Shown here in pieces: positions 1 to 7,379 of a stretch of DNA of 24,346 nucleotides. Position numbers and translations under genes: made by a program. Position 1 is the first letter of the stretch. Each line of letters begins with the position of its first letter. The notes under the pieces were generated by a model, which saw only the letters and a list, made by a program, of their open reading frames with translations, did not search any database and was not told where the DNA came from. Source of the DNA: an uncultured Lachnospiraceae bacterium. GTDB lineage: Bacteria; Bacillota_A; Clostridia; Lachnospirales; Lachnospiraceae. The stretch is from contig CAMOZF010000001.1 in assembly GCA_946630765.1 (NCBI GenBank), positions 1-24,346 on the forward strand, given 5' to 3'.

Positions 1-1299
1 GCCCCAGCGGAGGTTTTCGCCGATCGAGCCGGAGAACAGCGTGTTCCGCTGCAGCACCATGCCGACGCCGTCGCGGAGATTTTCCATCGTGTAATTCCGG
101 ACATTCACGCCGTCGACGAAGACTGCACCTTCATCCGTATCGTAGAGTCTCGGAATCAGTGAGACCAGGGTTGTCTTGCCACAGCCGGTCGAGCCTATAA
201 TGCCGACGGTCGCGCCGGCCGGAATCGACAGGTTGATCTTTGCGAGCACGCTTTCCTCGCTCGTCTTATAGTAGCGGAAAGTGACGTCTTTGAATTCGAC
301 CGCACCCTTTGTAACCTTCAGATCGCGGTACTTCGCTTCACTGTCCGAAATGTCCGGTTCCTCCTGAAGAACCTCCTGGATACGCTTCGCGGATGCGAGC
401 GCACGGGAAGACATCATCAGCATGAAGGTCACCATCATGAGGGATGAGAGGATCTGCGTAACATAGGTGATGAACGCGGACAGATGTCCGACCTCCATAT
501 CACCGCGCACGACGATCGGGCCGCCCAGAAGAATGACCGCAATGACCGTCGCGTTCATGATGATCGTCATGATGGGCTGCATCATGATCATGTTCTTGAC
601 TGCCTTCATGCCGGCCATTTTCAGGTTCCGGTTCGCATTCCCGAACTTCTCGATCTCGTAGTCCTCACGGACAAAGCTCTTGACGACGCGCACATTGGTG
701 ACATTTTCCTGTACCGTCGCGTTCAGTCCGTCCACCTTGCCCTGCATCGCCTGGAACAGCGGATGGCCGCGGCGGATAATGAAGCCGACCGCAAGAAGCA
801 GCACCGGCATACTGACCGCGAAGATCGTGGAAAGCTTCGGCCGAAGTGTAATCGCCATGATCAGCGCCGCAATCATCATGCCCGGCGCACGCAGCGCCAT
901 ACGAAGGCCCATATTGACAATGTTCTGCACCTGCGTGACGTCATTGGTCAGTCTGGTCACAAGAGACCCGGTGGAGAATTTGTCGATATTCGCAAAGGAG
1001 AAGCTCTGCACCTTGCTGTAAACGTCGCGGCGCACGTCCGCCGCAAAATTCACCGACGCCTTTGTTCCGAAATAAGCGCCCGCAACACCGCCGGCCATCA
1101 TCAGCACCGCGGTCAGGATCATCAGTCCCATGACGCCAAGAGAGGTCGGCGCCGTCAGCGTGCCGGCATTTGCGTTATTGATGATAATCGCCAGAAGTCT
1201 CGGCATCACGACTTCGCCCACCACCTCAACAATCATACCGACCGGTCCGAGGATAAAGTAAAGCATGTAGGGTCTGATGTATTTCGCCCACTTTTTCAT
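1..1299 (-). CDS. ABC exporter, fused permease/ATPase (3' end outside window)
   Basis: Partial gene: 433 codons from an ATG at 1299 run off the window at base 1 with no stop. The N-terminal part (about residues 1-330) is a hydrophobic six-helix exporter domain. From about residue 340 a nucleotide-binding domain begins, with a Walker A motif GSTGCGKTT (Lys375) and a Q-loop VLQR. The signature motif, Walker B and H-loop lie beyond the window. By family (MsbA/LmrA/YfiB-YfiC type multidrug or lipid exporters) it would use ATP to export hydrophobic compounds as a dimer. It starts 45 bp after the MarR gene on the same strand, and MarR-exporter pairs of this kind are often followed by a second half-transporter; whether that is so here cannot be seen. 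The ribosome site is an AGGAAAGGA/AAAAAGG purine stretch. The substrate is unknown. Confidence 0.93.
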   Translation of the reverse strand, partial: MKKWAKYIRPYMLYFILGPVGMIVEVVGEVVMPRLLAIIINNANAGTLTAPTSLGVMGLMILTAVLMMAGGVAGAYFGTKASVNFAADVRRDVYSKVQSFSFANIDKFSTGSLVTRLTNDVTQVQNIVNMGLRMALRAPGMMIAALIMAITLRPKLSTIFAVSMPVLLLAVGFIIRRGHPLFQAMQGKVDGLNATVQENVTNVRVVKSFVREDYEIEKFGNANRNLKMAGMKAVKNMIMMQPIMTIIMNATVIAVILLGGPIVVRGDMEVGHLSAFITYVTQILSSLMMVTFMLMMSSRALASAKRIQEVLQEEPDISDSEAKYRDLKVTKGAVEFKDVTFRYYKTSEESVLAKINLSIPAGATVGIIGSTGCGKTTLVSLIPRLYDTDEGAVFVDGVNVRNYTMENLRDGVGMVLQRNTLFSGSIGENLRWG

Positions 1300-1344
1300 A
1301 GCCTTTTTCTGTCCTTTCCTGTTAATGATCTATATCACATTCTC

Positions 1345-1770
1345 TTATTTGAGGTTCTCGCGCATTTTGACGAGGATCTCTTTGATCTGCCGGATGGCCT
1401 CCGGCTCGATCCCCTGAAGCATCTTCGCCTCTGTCGCCAGAAGAAGCTCATACTCGTGCCTGCACTTTTCACTGCCCTTTTCCGTGAGCTCGGCGAGCCG
1501 GACTCTTCGATCCTCCGGGTCGCGCAGTGTGCGCACAAAGCCCTTCTCCTCCAGGCGGTCCACCACCCCGACCACCGTCGGCTGGGAGACTTTGAAGATT
1601 TTTTCGATTTCCTTGAGCCGGAGGCGTTTCCCGTCCGACTTGTTCAATGCGATCAGTACGCCAAGCTGTACATGGGTCAGTCCGCTTTCCCGGAGGCTGT
1701 TATTGAGCACCCTGCCGACAGCGTCGTGAACCTGTTTGATGAGAAATTCGCATCGTTCTTCGTGTTCCAT
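1345..1770 (-). CDS. MarR-family transcriptional regulator
   Basis: 141 residues, normal for MarR. A winged helix-turn-helix lies at about residues 50-100, with the sequence SQPTVVGVVDRLEEKGFV as recognition helix and start of the wing, followed by the DPEDRR wing motif typical of the family. Flanking helices would form the dimer interface. I chose the ATG at 1770 because AAAGGA sits 8 bases upstream. An ATG three codons earlier (1779) would overlap that site, and the reading frame stays open to 1866 only through a repeat in the leader. It is the first gene of a two-gene minus-strand unit with the exporter. Two identical palindromes overlap its promoter, so autorepression that also controls the exporter is likely; the ligand is unknown. 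Confidence 0.93.
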   Translation of the reverse strand: MEHEERCEFLIKQVHDAVGRVLNNSLRESGLTHVQLGVLIALNKSDGKRLRLKEIEKIFKVSQPTVVGVVDRLEEKGFVRTLRDPEDRRVRLAELTEKGSEKCRHEYELLLATEAKMLQGIEPEAIRQIKEILVKMRENLK

Positions 1771-1799
1771 AGCTTCCATCCTTTTTCTTCGGTAGTCCC

Positions 1800-1836
1800 T
1801 GTCATTCCGAGCGAGCGTGGTGCGCGCGAGATGACA
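1800..1836. repeat. Small palindromic REP-like repeat in the marR leader
   Basis: A 37-base imperfect palindrome with TGTCAT at one end and ATGACA at the other. The arms TGTCATTCCGAGCG and TGTCATCTCGCGCG (the latter read on the minus strand) differ at three positions. It lies in the predicted untranslated leader of marR. The ends and the CGAG core match the elements at 3911-3996 and 20033-20059, suggesting one dispersed repeat family. Confidence 0.65.
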
Positions 1837-1856
1837 CGTTTTTTGCGGCACCAAAA

Positions 1857-1885
1857 ATAATAGCATGCTATCGACTCGTTGTCAA
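1857..1885 (-). promoter_or_regulatory. Promoter of marR-exporter operon
   Basis: On the minus strand, TTGACA (1885-1880) and TATTAT (1862-1857) are separated by exactly 17 bases, an almost ideal sigma-A promoter. Transcription would start near 1850, giving a leader of about 80 bases before the MarR start at 1770. Confidence 0.88.
1860..1871. promoter_or_regulatory. MarR operator 1 (palindrome over the -10)
   Basis: The perfect 12-base palindrome ATAGCATGCTAT overlaps the -10 box of the marR promoter. An identical copy lies 25 bp away. The position predicts repression by blocking RNA polymerase; that MarR itself binds is inferred from location and from the usual autoregulation of this family. 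Confidence 0.8.
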
Positions 1886-1896
1886 TAGCATGCTAT
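1885..1896. promoter_or_regulatory. MarR operator 2 (palindrome abutting the -35)
   Basis: A second perfect ATAGCATGCTAT, here extended to AATAGCATGCTATT (1884-1897), shares its last base with the TTGACA -35 box. Together with the copy over the -10 it brackets the promoter. Confidence 0.8.
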
Positions 1897-1976
1897 TCAT
1901 TTTGTCTGTTCGCACAGAAAAATACTTTTCAGAAACTCTGCCTTTCGTCAGAATGCCCGCACCGTATCGGCGGCGC

Positions 1977-3167
1977 TCATTTCTTCGGATCGGCAAGAAT
2001 GTGAATCGTCAGGCCTGAGGGGCCGCCTTCGGCGATCGTTACGCAGTTCTGGCGATTCAGGAAGGAAAGCGCTACGCTGTCCGTCTCGACAAAGGGCCGC
2101 CAGCCCGATCCGGTGTCGCGGTTAATGACGTGCACCGCGCACCTCGCGCCGGTATAGTCTTCACCGTCCATCCAGTAGTCCGCCTTGCACTCGCGCACCT
2201 TGCCGGCATCGCGCTTCTGGATGTCCTTCGAGCCCTCGCGCGACTTTCCGGTAAAATATTCGCCGGAGCATTCCGCGTTGAAGGGAATCGTCGTCAGGCT
2301 GTGCACGCCGTAGGTTTTCGTATCAACCGAGAGAATGTCCACGTCGATCGTCAGCGCCTCATCCGCGCCGCGAAGCCATGAAAGCATCCGCGTGATCACC
2401 CAGGACTGCTCATGCGGCTTGAAGCCGTGCTCCGCGTCCTTCACGGGGAAGAAGGAAATCCCGGCGTCTGAAAGTCTCTGCGCGCCGCGCTTCAGAAGAA
2501 AGGCCGCGACAAGCTGCGTCATATAACTGTATTTCACAACCGGATCCTTGACGCCGCAAGTGAGGAACACTTCGCCGGGGAAACTGCTGATCGTATCGAT
2601 CGGGTCCAGCGCCAGCATTTCCCTCGGATAATCCCCGGAAAGCGTGACAAAGGCTCCGCTGATCCGGTCGGGAATATTTTTCGGATCATAGACAATGTCG
2701 AAATTCTGTCCCGCCCGGCAGTCGTCCGGAATGCAGAGCGCCGGATACATCAGGATCAGCTTCTTCACCTCCTCCGGGTGTTTCGCCGCCGTCAGTCCCG
2801 ATACAAAACCGCCCTGCGAGCCGCCGCCGATGATCAGCTGATCGTAGTCCACAAAATCCAGCGATTTCACATAGGCCATGACCGCCTCGAGGTCTTTGAT
2901 CTCCGAGCTGATCGTCATATCCGTCGTTTCGCCGGTGCTCAGATTCCCTCTCGATCCGCCCGCGAATTCAAAGATGAAGGCGCAGTATCCGGCCTTTGCG
3001 AGCGCCTTCGCGTAAGGCTCCACCAAAGGCGCCGCACTCATAAAGCCATGGCAGAGAATCACCGGAACAAGCCCCTGTTCCTTCTTTTTCGTGCGGTACA
3101 TGCGCCCGCCGAGCGTAAATTCATCACGCGTGATCTCAAAACCCGATACCGTATATTTTTTCTTCAT
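1977..3167 (-). CDS. Feruloyl-esterase-like alpha/beta hydrolase with extra C-terminal domain
   Basis: 396 residues, no signal peptide. Residues 1-265 form an alpha/beta hydrolase: oxyanion region CHGFM (His40-Gly41), nucleophile elbow GGSQGG (Ser117), acid in CGVKDPVVKY (Asp208) and His247 in DAEHGF. The SQGG elbow followed by a helix and a Y-P-A strand end resembles the Est1E/cinnamoyl-esterase group, which cleaves ferulate or coumarate esters of plant sugars; the exact substrate is inference. Residues about 271-396 form a separate beta-rich domain (including WMDGEDYTGARC) that I cannot assign firmly; it faintly recalls DUF3237. The ATG at 3167 has AGGGGAAG upstream and an in-frame stop precedes it. 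It follows the GH35 gene after 165 bp that hold a good promoter, so it can be expressed alone. Confidence 0.88.
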   Translation of the reverse strand: MKKKYTVSGFEITRDEFTLGGRMYRTKKKEQGLVPVILCHGFMSAAPLVEPYAKALAKAGYCAFIFEFAGGSRGNLSTGETTDMTISSEIKDLEAVMAYVKSLDFVDYDQLIIGGGSQGGFVSGLTAAKHPEEVKKLILMYPALCIPDDCRAGQNFDIVYDPKNIPDRISGAFVTLSGDYPREMLALDPIDTISSFPGEVFLTCGVKDPVVKYSYMTQLVAAFLLKRGAQRLSDAGISFFPVKDAEHGFKPHEQSWVITRMLSWLRGADEALTIDVDILSVDTKTYGVHSLTTIPFNAECSGEYFTGKSREGSKDIQKRDAGKVRECKADYWMDGEDYTGARCAVHVINRDTGSGWRPFVETDSVALSFLNRQNCVTIAEGGPSGLTIHILADPKK

Positions 3168-3287
3168 ACTTCCCCTGTCAACCTCACTTTCTCAAACTTT
3201 ATTACAAATCCGGTGAGCAATAAACTCCTCCCGTGTAAAAAGACTTATCGATCGCTCGGACAAAATCATGACGCTGCCTTTTCTCAG

Positions 3288-3316
3288 ATCATACCGCAGA
3301 TGCTTCGAAAAATCAA
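3288..3316 (-). promoter_or_regulatory. Promoter for the 396-residue hydrolase gene
   Basis: On the minus strand TTGATT (3316-3311) and TATGAT (3293-3288) are spaced by 17 bases, just past the GH35 stop codon. Transcription would start near 3281, about 115 bases before the hydrolase ATG. A stretch with GGGAGGAG and a TTG-initiated 18-codon frame ending in a TGA that overlaps the hydrolase ATG lies in this leader; it could couple translation but may be chance. Confidence 0.65.
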
Positions 3317-3332
3317 TGGAAAACGCAGGCCT

Positions 3333-5546
3333 TTATATTTCCGTCAGGTATTCGCAGCCGATCTCCATTCCTGTGATTTCACAGCCTTTTTCCACCGGAA
3401 GATCATAGTAAACATCCTGCGAGAAGCTGCAGGGGATCGTATTCTCACTGTCGTAAATTCTGATTTCGAGCTTCTTTGGGCGTCCGAAGCGATCCAGCAG
3501 GATATTCCAGTCTTTTCCGGTCGTAAACCAGTCGTCCGCGAGTTTTCCGTCAAGATACACCTCTGCCCTGTCCCCCCGGAAGTCCGTTTTCAGAAAGACA
3601 CGGTGGGCATTTTCGAGGCCCGCATAACCGAGCCGGACCGCATAGCTCCGGTAAAGGAGCCTGCCCTTCTGATCCCGCACTTCTTCCGTACACCGGAAGG
3701 AAATTTCTCCGTCTGTCCGTTTCCCTGCCGAAATCCGCCGTTTTTCGACGCTGCCGTCCTTTTTGTAAATCGTCAGAAGCTCCTCCTCATGCGTCGAGAT
3801 CAGTTTCTTCACGCCGCAATCCTCAATCAGGATGCTGTCATCGTAAGACGTGATGTAAAGCCCGTCCTCATAGAGGAAGGCCCTGTTTGCATCGCTTTCT
3901 GATAAGACGGTCCTCCCGGGCGCAGCCGAGGGATCCCATGTGTTTCCACGTTCATGGGATGTCTCGACTCGGGCTTCGCCCTTACTCGACATGACACTGG
4001 CGGTTGATTCCGCGCCGTCAAGCCAGAAGAATTCCCGCCCGCCCATGCGGCACAGCGGATTTGCCGCGAAAATGTCCTGAGTCTCATCACCGGGACGGAA
4101 GCGGATTATACTGCATGTTCCGGGCGCGAAGGACAGCTGTTCATACCGCCTCACCGATCCGTCCGGGAAGACCAGCTCGACGGTCGTATCCGGATGCGCC
4201 GAAAGCTCATACAGGCGCTGATGGTTATTGACGAAAAGATAGGCATTTCCGCTCGCCCTGTTCAGCCGGAGTGCGGCGCGAATGCGCTGAAGATCGTCCG
4301 CTGTTTCCGGCGCCTGCTCCGGAAGAATCACTTCCGTACCGGCAAGGTCTTCTCCGTATGCATGCAGGAAATGCGCATATTTTTTCAGCCCGCCGAAGCT
4401 CTTCTGCGGCTTCCCCGCTTCATTCAGGCAGGCGTCAAAATCATAGCTTTTGACCGGCGTCGTCGTGTGGCCGCCGATATCCTGTGCTTCATTGAGGGTA
4501 CTGCATTTTCCATCCGGGTTAATGCCGCCATGGTACATATAATAGCCGATCAGGTTCGCGCCGGAACCGATCGCGCAGAGAATCGCCGCCTCATGATCCT
4601 TCGACGAGGCAATCGGCCGGCGGTGGGACGTGACCTGAAGGCCGCCGCCGAGCTCCGCGGTGAGATACGGGTAGTCTCTTCGTATGGAACTGCTGCTGTC
4701 CTCCCCCTCACGGAAATCCGAGCCGGTATCCGCATCGTCAAAGTACGGCAGAAAGCGGAAATTGTCCTTCGGCGGGAGCTTTCCGACGCCGCTGTCCCAC
4801 GGCGCGTCGACATAGCCGGAAAGCACCTGCAGGGTTTCGTCGATCGTACAGGCCCCGCCCCAGGCCGTCGCGGTGTAATACGGCACAGTAAAGCCGATTT
4901 CCCTGACCATCCGGTACAGCTCCTTCATATGGGCTTCCTGCCGCGCCTTCTCCTTCGGACCGCCGCAGTGGCCGTATTCGTTCTCAAGCTGCACGCCGAG
5001 AATCGGCCCGCCGTCCGCCAAAAAAAGGCCCCGGACTTCCTCGAAAATCTTCTCAAACCAGATCCTGACAAGCGCCAGATATTCCGGACTGTTCACGCGC
5101 TTCTCAAAGGAATGATCCCGCTCCAGCCAGTCCGGGAAGCCGCCGTTTCTGCACTCGCCGTGCGCCCAGGGACCGATCCGAAGAAAAACCTTCATGCCGC
5201 ATTCTCCGCAGATTTCCACGAATCTTCGGACATCTCTGCAGCCCGAAAAATCCCACACGCCCTTCTGCTCCTCGTGATGGAGCCAGAAGAGGTAGGTTGC
5301 GGCAATATCGACCCCGCCGGCCTTCATTTTCAGTATTTCCTCGCGCCAGAGCTGCGGCTCCAGACGCGAAAAATGGATTTCGCCCATGACAGGGATAAAT
5401 CTGCGGCCGTTTCTCAGAAGACTTCTTCCGTCGGCGGAATATTCATTTCCTTCCGGATCGCTTCCCCGGAAGGGAAGATCCCCGCGAATTTCCGGCGGTT
5501 CTTCCGGAATGATAAACCTGATAAGATCTTTTTCCTTTGCTTCCAA
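3333..5546 (-). CDS. GH35 family beta-galactosidase, carrying an in-frame repeat insertion
   Basis: 737 residues, no signal peptide, so cytoplasmic. The N-terminal TIM barrel has the GH35 landmarks: GEIHFSR (55-61), a tYlFWlHHE segment (84-92), RIGPWAHGECRNGGFPDWL (123-141), the acid/base Glu190 in QLENEYG, and the likely nucleophile Glu298 in TAELGGG. The segment YYMYHGG followed by SYDFDACLNEAG is also typical. The family removes terminal beta-galactose, here probably from side chains of pectin or hemicellulose oligosaccharides. Residues about 517-546 are encoded by a palindromic repeat (3911-3996) and have low-complexity, foreign-looking composition, yet the frame is intact. The start is TTG at 5546 with AGAGG 8 bases upstream; the upstream ATG at 5566 is in another frame. 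It has a long leader after the preceding esterase gene. Confidence 0.93.
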   Translation of the reverse strand: MEAKEKDLIRFIIPEEPPEIRGDLPFRGSDPEGNEYSADGRSLLRNGRRFIPVMGEIHFSRLEPQLWREEILKMKAGGVDIAATYLFWLHHEEQKGVWDFSGCRDVRRFVEICGECGMKVFLRIGPWAHGECRNGGFPDWLERDHSFEKRVNSPEYLALVRIWFEKIFEEVRGLFLADGGPILGVQLENEYGHCGGPKEKARQEAHMKELYRMVREIGFTVPYYTATAWGGACTIDETLQVLSGYVDAPWDSGVGKLPPKDNFRFLPYFDDADTGSDFREGEDSSSSIRRDYPYLTAELGGGLQVTSHRRPIASSKDHEAAILCAIGSGANLIGYYMYHGGINPDGKCSTLNEAQDIGGHTTTPVKSYDFDACLNEAGKPQKSFGGLKKYAHFLHAYGEDLAGTEVILPEQAPETADDLQRIRAALRLNRASGNAYLFVNNHQRLYELSAHPDTTVELVFPDGSVRRYEQLSFAPGTCSIIRFRPGDETQDIFAANPLCRMGGREFFWLDGAESTASVMSSKGEARVETSHERGNTWDPSAAPGRTVLSESDANRAFLYEDGLYITSYDDSILIEDCGVKKLISTHEEELLTIYKKDGSVEKRRISAGKRTDGEISFRCTEEVRDQKGRLLYRSYAVRLGYAGLENAHRVFLKTDFRGDRAEVYLDGKLADDWFTTGKDWNILLDRFGRPKKLEIRIYDSENTIPCSFSQDVYYDLPVEKGCEITGMEIGCEYLTEI
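3911..3996. repeat. Palindromic repeat element inside the GH35 coding sequence
   Basis: About 86 bases built of two inverted half units. Arms GGGATCCCATG and CATGGGATGTC face each other across TGTTTCCACGTT, with ATCCCATG/CATGGGAT as a perfect 8-bp stem. A second hairpin (GGGC-TTC-GCCC) lies within the right half, which ends in ATGACA. The left half (CCGAGGGATCCCAT) is shared with the intergenic copy at 20033-20059, and the TGTCAT...CGAG end with the copy at 1800-1836. It is read through in frame as residues about 517-546 of the GH35 protein. The exact left boundary is uncertain by a few bases. Confidence 0.72.
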
Positions 5547-5604
5547 GCTCTGTACCTCTGTTCCATTAATATACTATATGATCATGCGCTTCCGAAAAGC
5601 AGGG

Positions 5605-5641
5605 GGCCGTCGCACTAAGAAAAGAGTACGGCGGCCTTTTT
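5605..5641 (+). terminator. Hairpin with T-run in the GH35 leader region
   Basis: An 11-bp stem (5605-5615 with 5626-5636, GGCCGTCGCAC against GTACGGCGGCC, one mismatch and one G-T pair) with a 10-base A-rich loop is followed by TTTTT on the plus strand. No complete plus-strand gene precedes it. On the minus strand it would lie in the GH35 leader, followed by the weaker CCTGCTTTTC. Confidence 0.4.
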
Positions 5642-5674
5642 CGATGAATTGTTCACAGAATAATAAAGAAGACG

Positions 5675-5703
5675 GACGTCGGGTGTTTTTGCAGCCCGGC
5701 GTC
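5675..5703 (-). terminator. Possible leader hairpin/terminator upstream of GH35
   Basis: A 9-bp stem (GACGCCGGG paired with CCCGACGTC on the minus strand, one G-T pair) with an 11-base loop is followed on the minus strand by CGTCTTCTTTATTATTC. It could end transcripts from the esterase gene or act as an attenuator for GH35. Confidence 0.4.
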
Positions 5704-5741
5704 TGTGGTATAATAGTTTTATGCCAAAAAACATACGAATA

Positions 5742-5771
5742 CCGGTTACTGATTATACTACATTTAACCGG
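5742..5771. promoter_or_regulatory. Inverted repeat flanking the GH35 -10 box (candidate operator)
   Basis: CCGGTTA (5742-5748) and TAACCGG (5765-5771) are perfect inverted copies, 23 bp centre to centre, with the TATAAT -10 between them. The placement suits a repressor site; no binding protein can be assigned. It also overlaps the possible transposase remnant. Confidence 0.42.
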
Positions 5772-5780
5772 AATTATCAA
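5752..5780 (-). promoter_or_regulatory. Promoter for the GH35 gene
   Basis: On the minus strand TTGATA (5780-5775) and TATAAT (5757-5752) are spaced by 17 bases, close to consensus. It lies 19 bp past the esterase stop codon. Transcription from about 5745 would give a leader of roughly 200 bases containing two hairpins. Confidence 0.6.
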
Positions 5781-5798
5781 ATTTTTTCTTCACTCCAA

Positions 5799-7343
5799 TC
5801 AGCAGACAATCTGGCCCTCTCTCATCTTCATGAGTTCGGTGTACACCACGTCTTTCTCCTGCGCCATTGTCGAGAACACCATCTGTTTCTGGATCTCTTT
5901 GGTAAATTCATGCCATTCGGGCAGTTTCTCGCCGTAGTTCGTGCATCCGTTCGGGTCGCCGTTCTTAATGAAGTTCACCCAGTAGGAGCTCACGATGCGG
6001 GCCATGTCATAGTGCCAGCCCTGGTACGGCCGCCACATGCGCGCGAGCGCGTCATAGGCAAAGGGAAGCTCCGCGCCGTGGTAGACGCCGGGATTGTCTT
6101 CGCCGGGAATCGGAACGCCGAACTCGTAAAGCCAGGTCTTCCTGCCCTGCCCCGCGCGGATTTTTCCCGCCATGATCGTGGAGCAGACCAGGGAGCAGAA
6201 AGCGTCCGAATCCCCGAGTTTCTTCACGTCTTCATCGCTCTCGCAGCCGCAGGCTTTGAGGAAGGCTTCCTTCTGATCGCCGTAGCTTTCCGCACAGGCG
6301 TCAAGTTCCGCCAGGGTCTGCGGCATCTTCCCCGCAAAGCGGTTGAACATCTGAAGTTCGCCGGTTGTATAGCCGAAGATCACGGGCTTGTCGCCGAAAT
6401 GGTCTTTCACAAGCGCCGAAACACTGGTTTCGGTCTGGAAGATGCCGTCGATGGGCGGTGAGAAACGGAAGCCCCTGCCGTCCGGAGAAAGGGCTTTGTT
6501 CATCTCGTGAAGCTTTATGCCGTCCACGGCCCTTGCCTCGTCGAGGTTCTTAAAGCCCGCGGCTTTGAAGAACGCCTCGCCGGCCTTCTCCGCGTCTTCC
6601 ACCGTGCTGTTTCTGCCCGTTCCCTGCGTATCCTTAAACGGCATGATGATGCCGCTCTGGACGATGGCCGCGCGGAAATAGGGTTTTGCCATGGGGCTTG
6701 AGAGCTGCGTCAGTACGGAACCCGCACCGGCGGACTGGCCGGCAATCGTGATTTTCTCCGGGTCGCCGCCGAAGGCTTCGATGTTCCGGTATGCCCATTT
6801 GATGGCTGCAAGCTGGTCAAGGTATCCGTAGGATCCCTTCGGCTCATCCGGCGCTTCCGCGCTGAGCCAGGGATGGGACAGGAATCCGAGAAGTCCGAGG
6901 CGGTAAGCAATGGTGACGACAACGATGCCCTTTCTCGCCATATGCTCCCAGTCAAACTCGATTTCATAGGGATAGCCGCCCTGGAGGCCGCCGCCGTGGA
7001 TGTACAGAAGCACCGGCAGCTTTTCATCGCCTTTTTTCGCCGGCGTAAAGACATTCAGGTACAGGCAGTCCTCGCTCATCTCAAATTCCGGTCCGGCCGG
7101 ATGCAGTTCCTTCGTCCAGAATTCCTTCGGATCGAGACCCGGAACATTCTGAACGGACATCGGTCCGTATTCCGCGCAGAGTTTTACGCCTTCCCAGGGT
7201 TCCACGGGCTGCGGGGCGCGCCAGCGGAGTTTCCCGACCGGGGGCGCCGCGTAGGGGATGCCCTTGAACACCGTGATCCGCGGATCATAGCCGAAGATTC
7301 CCTGAAGTTCGCCGGATTCGATTTTTACTCTTCTGTTCTCCAT
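5799..7343 (-). CDS. Type-B carboxylesterase (PnbA-like), copy 1
   Basis: 514 residues, the usual length for type-B carboxylesterases, with no signal peptide. Oxyanion loop HGGG (116-119), nucleophile in GQSAGA (Ser204), acid Glu329 in YTTGELQMF and His422 in YHGAELPFAYD complete the triad. The N-terminal FKGIPYAAPPVGKLRW and SEDCLYLNV blocks are also diagnostic. The family hydrolyses carboxylic esters; within this sugar cluster acetyl, feruloyl or coumaroyl groups are plausible, but nothing in the sequence fixes the substrate. I chose the ATG at 7343, with GAGGAG about 12 bases upstream; the frame continues to 7388 only into the leader. It follows the sugar-binding protein gene after a 116-bp gap with a hairpin terminator and no evident promoter, so it is probably expressed by read-through. 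Two paralogues lie at 22397 and 24045. Confidence 0.93.
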   Translation of the reverse strand: MENRRVKIESGELQGIFGYDPRITVFKGIPYAAPPVGKLRWRAPQPVEPWEGVKLCAEYGPMSVQNVPGLDPKEFWTKELHPAGPEFEMSEDCLYLNVFTPAKKGDEKLPVLLYIHGGGLQGGYPYEIEFDWEHMARKGIVVVTIAYRLGLLGFLSHPWLSAEAPDEPKGSYGYLDQLAAIKWAYRNIEAFGGDPEKITIAGQSAGAGSVLTQLSSPMAKPYFRAAIVQSGIIMPFKDTQGTGRNSTVEDAEKAGEAFFKAAGFKNLDEARAVDGIKLHEMNKALSPDGRGFRFSPPIDGIFQTETSVSALVKDHFGDKPVIFGYTTGELQMFNRFAGKMPQTLAELDACAESYGDQKEAFLKACGCESDEDVKKLGDSDAFCSLVCSTIMAGKIRAGQGRKTWLYEFGVPIPGEDNPGVYHGAELPFAYDALARMWRPYQGWHYDMARIVSSYWVNFIKNGDPNGCTNYGEKLPEWHEFTKEIQKQMVFSTMAQEKDVVYTELMKMREGQIVC

Positions 7344-7379
7344 GTTTGTATTTTCTCCTCTCTTTTGAAAATCGAATTT

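Larger units (their letters stand above)
5721..5788 (+). pseudogene. Possible 5' remnant of a transposase gene
   Basis: On the plus strand an extended -10 (TGTGGTATAAT, 5705-5714) precedes an ATG at 5721. The first 20 or so codons read MPKNIRIPVTDYTTFNRNYQ, and the frame then runs into the antisense of the neighbouring esterase gene. From memory this start resembles the N-termini of IS1182-type transposases (a TTFN-NYQL pattern), but this is recall and not a search. No terminal repeats or further transposase sequence are visible. The alternative is that the stretch is simply the promoter and leader of GH35. Confidence 0.25.

Noticed and set aside
484..1860. 458-codon plus-strand open frame
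   Set aside because: It is antisense to the exporter and MarR genes, His/Arg-rich, with no recognisable domain or ribosome site; the GC-rich codon pattern leaves such frames open by chance.
1771..1866. Longer start for the MarR gene
   Set aside because: The extra residues come from the palindromic repeat and the predicted transcript leader; the transcription start near 1850 excludes the first codon at 1866.
1898..1976. Terminator after the 396-residue hydrolase gene
   Set aside because: Only 4-5 bp stems (CAGA/TCTG, TCTGT/ACAGA) near short T-runs; too weak to call.
4194..5618. 474-codon plus-strand open frame opposite GH35
   Set aside because: Shadow of the GH35 gene; no domain, Arg/Ala-rich composition, and the minus-strand protein has all the catalytic motifs.
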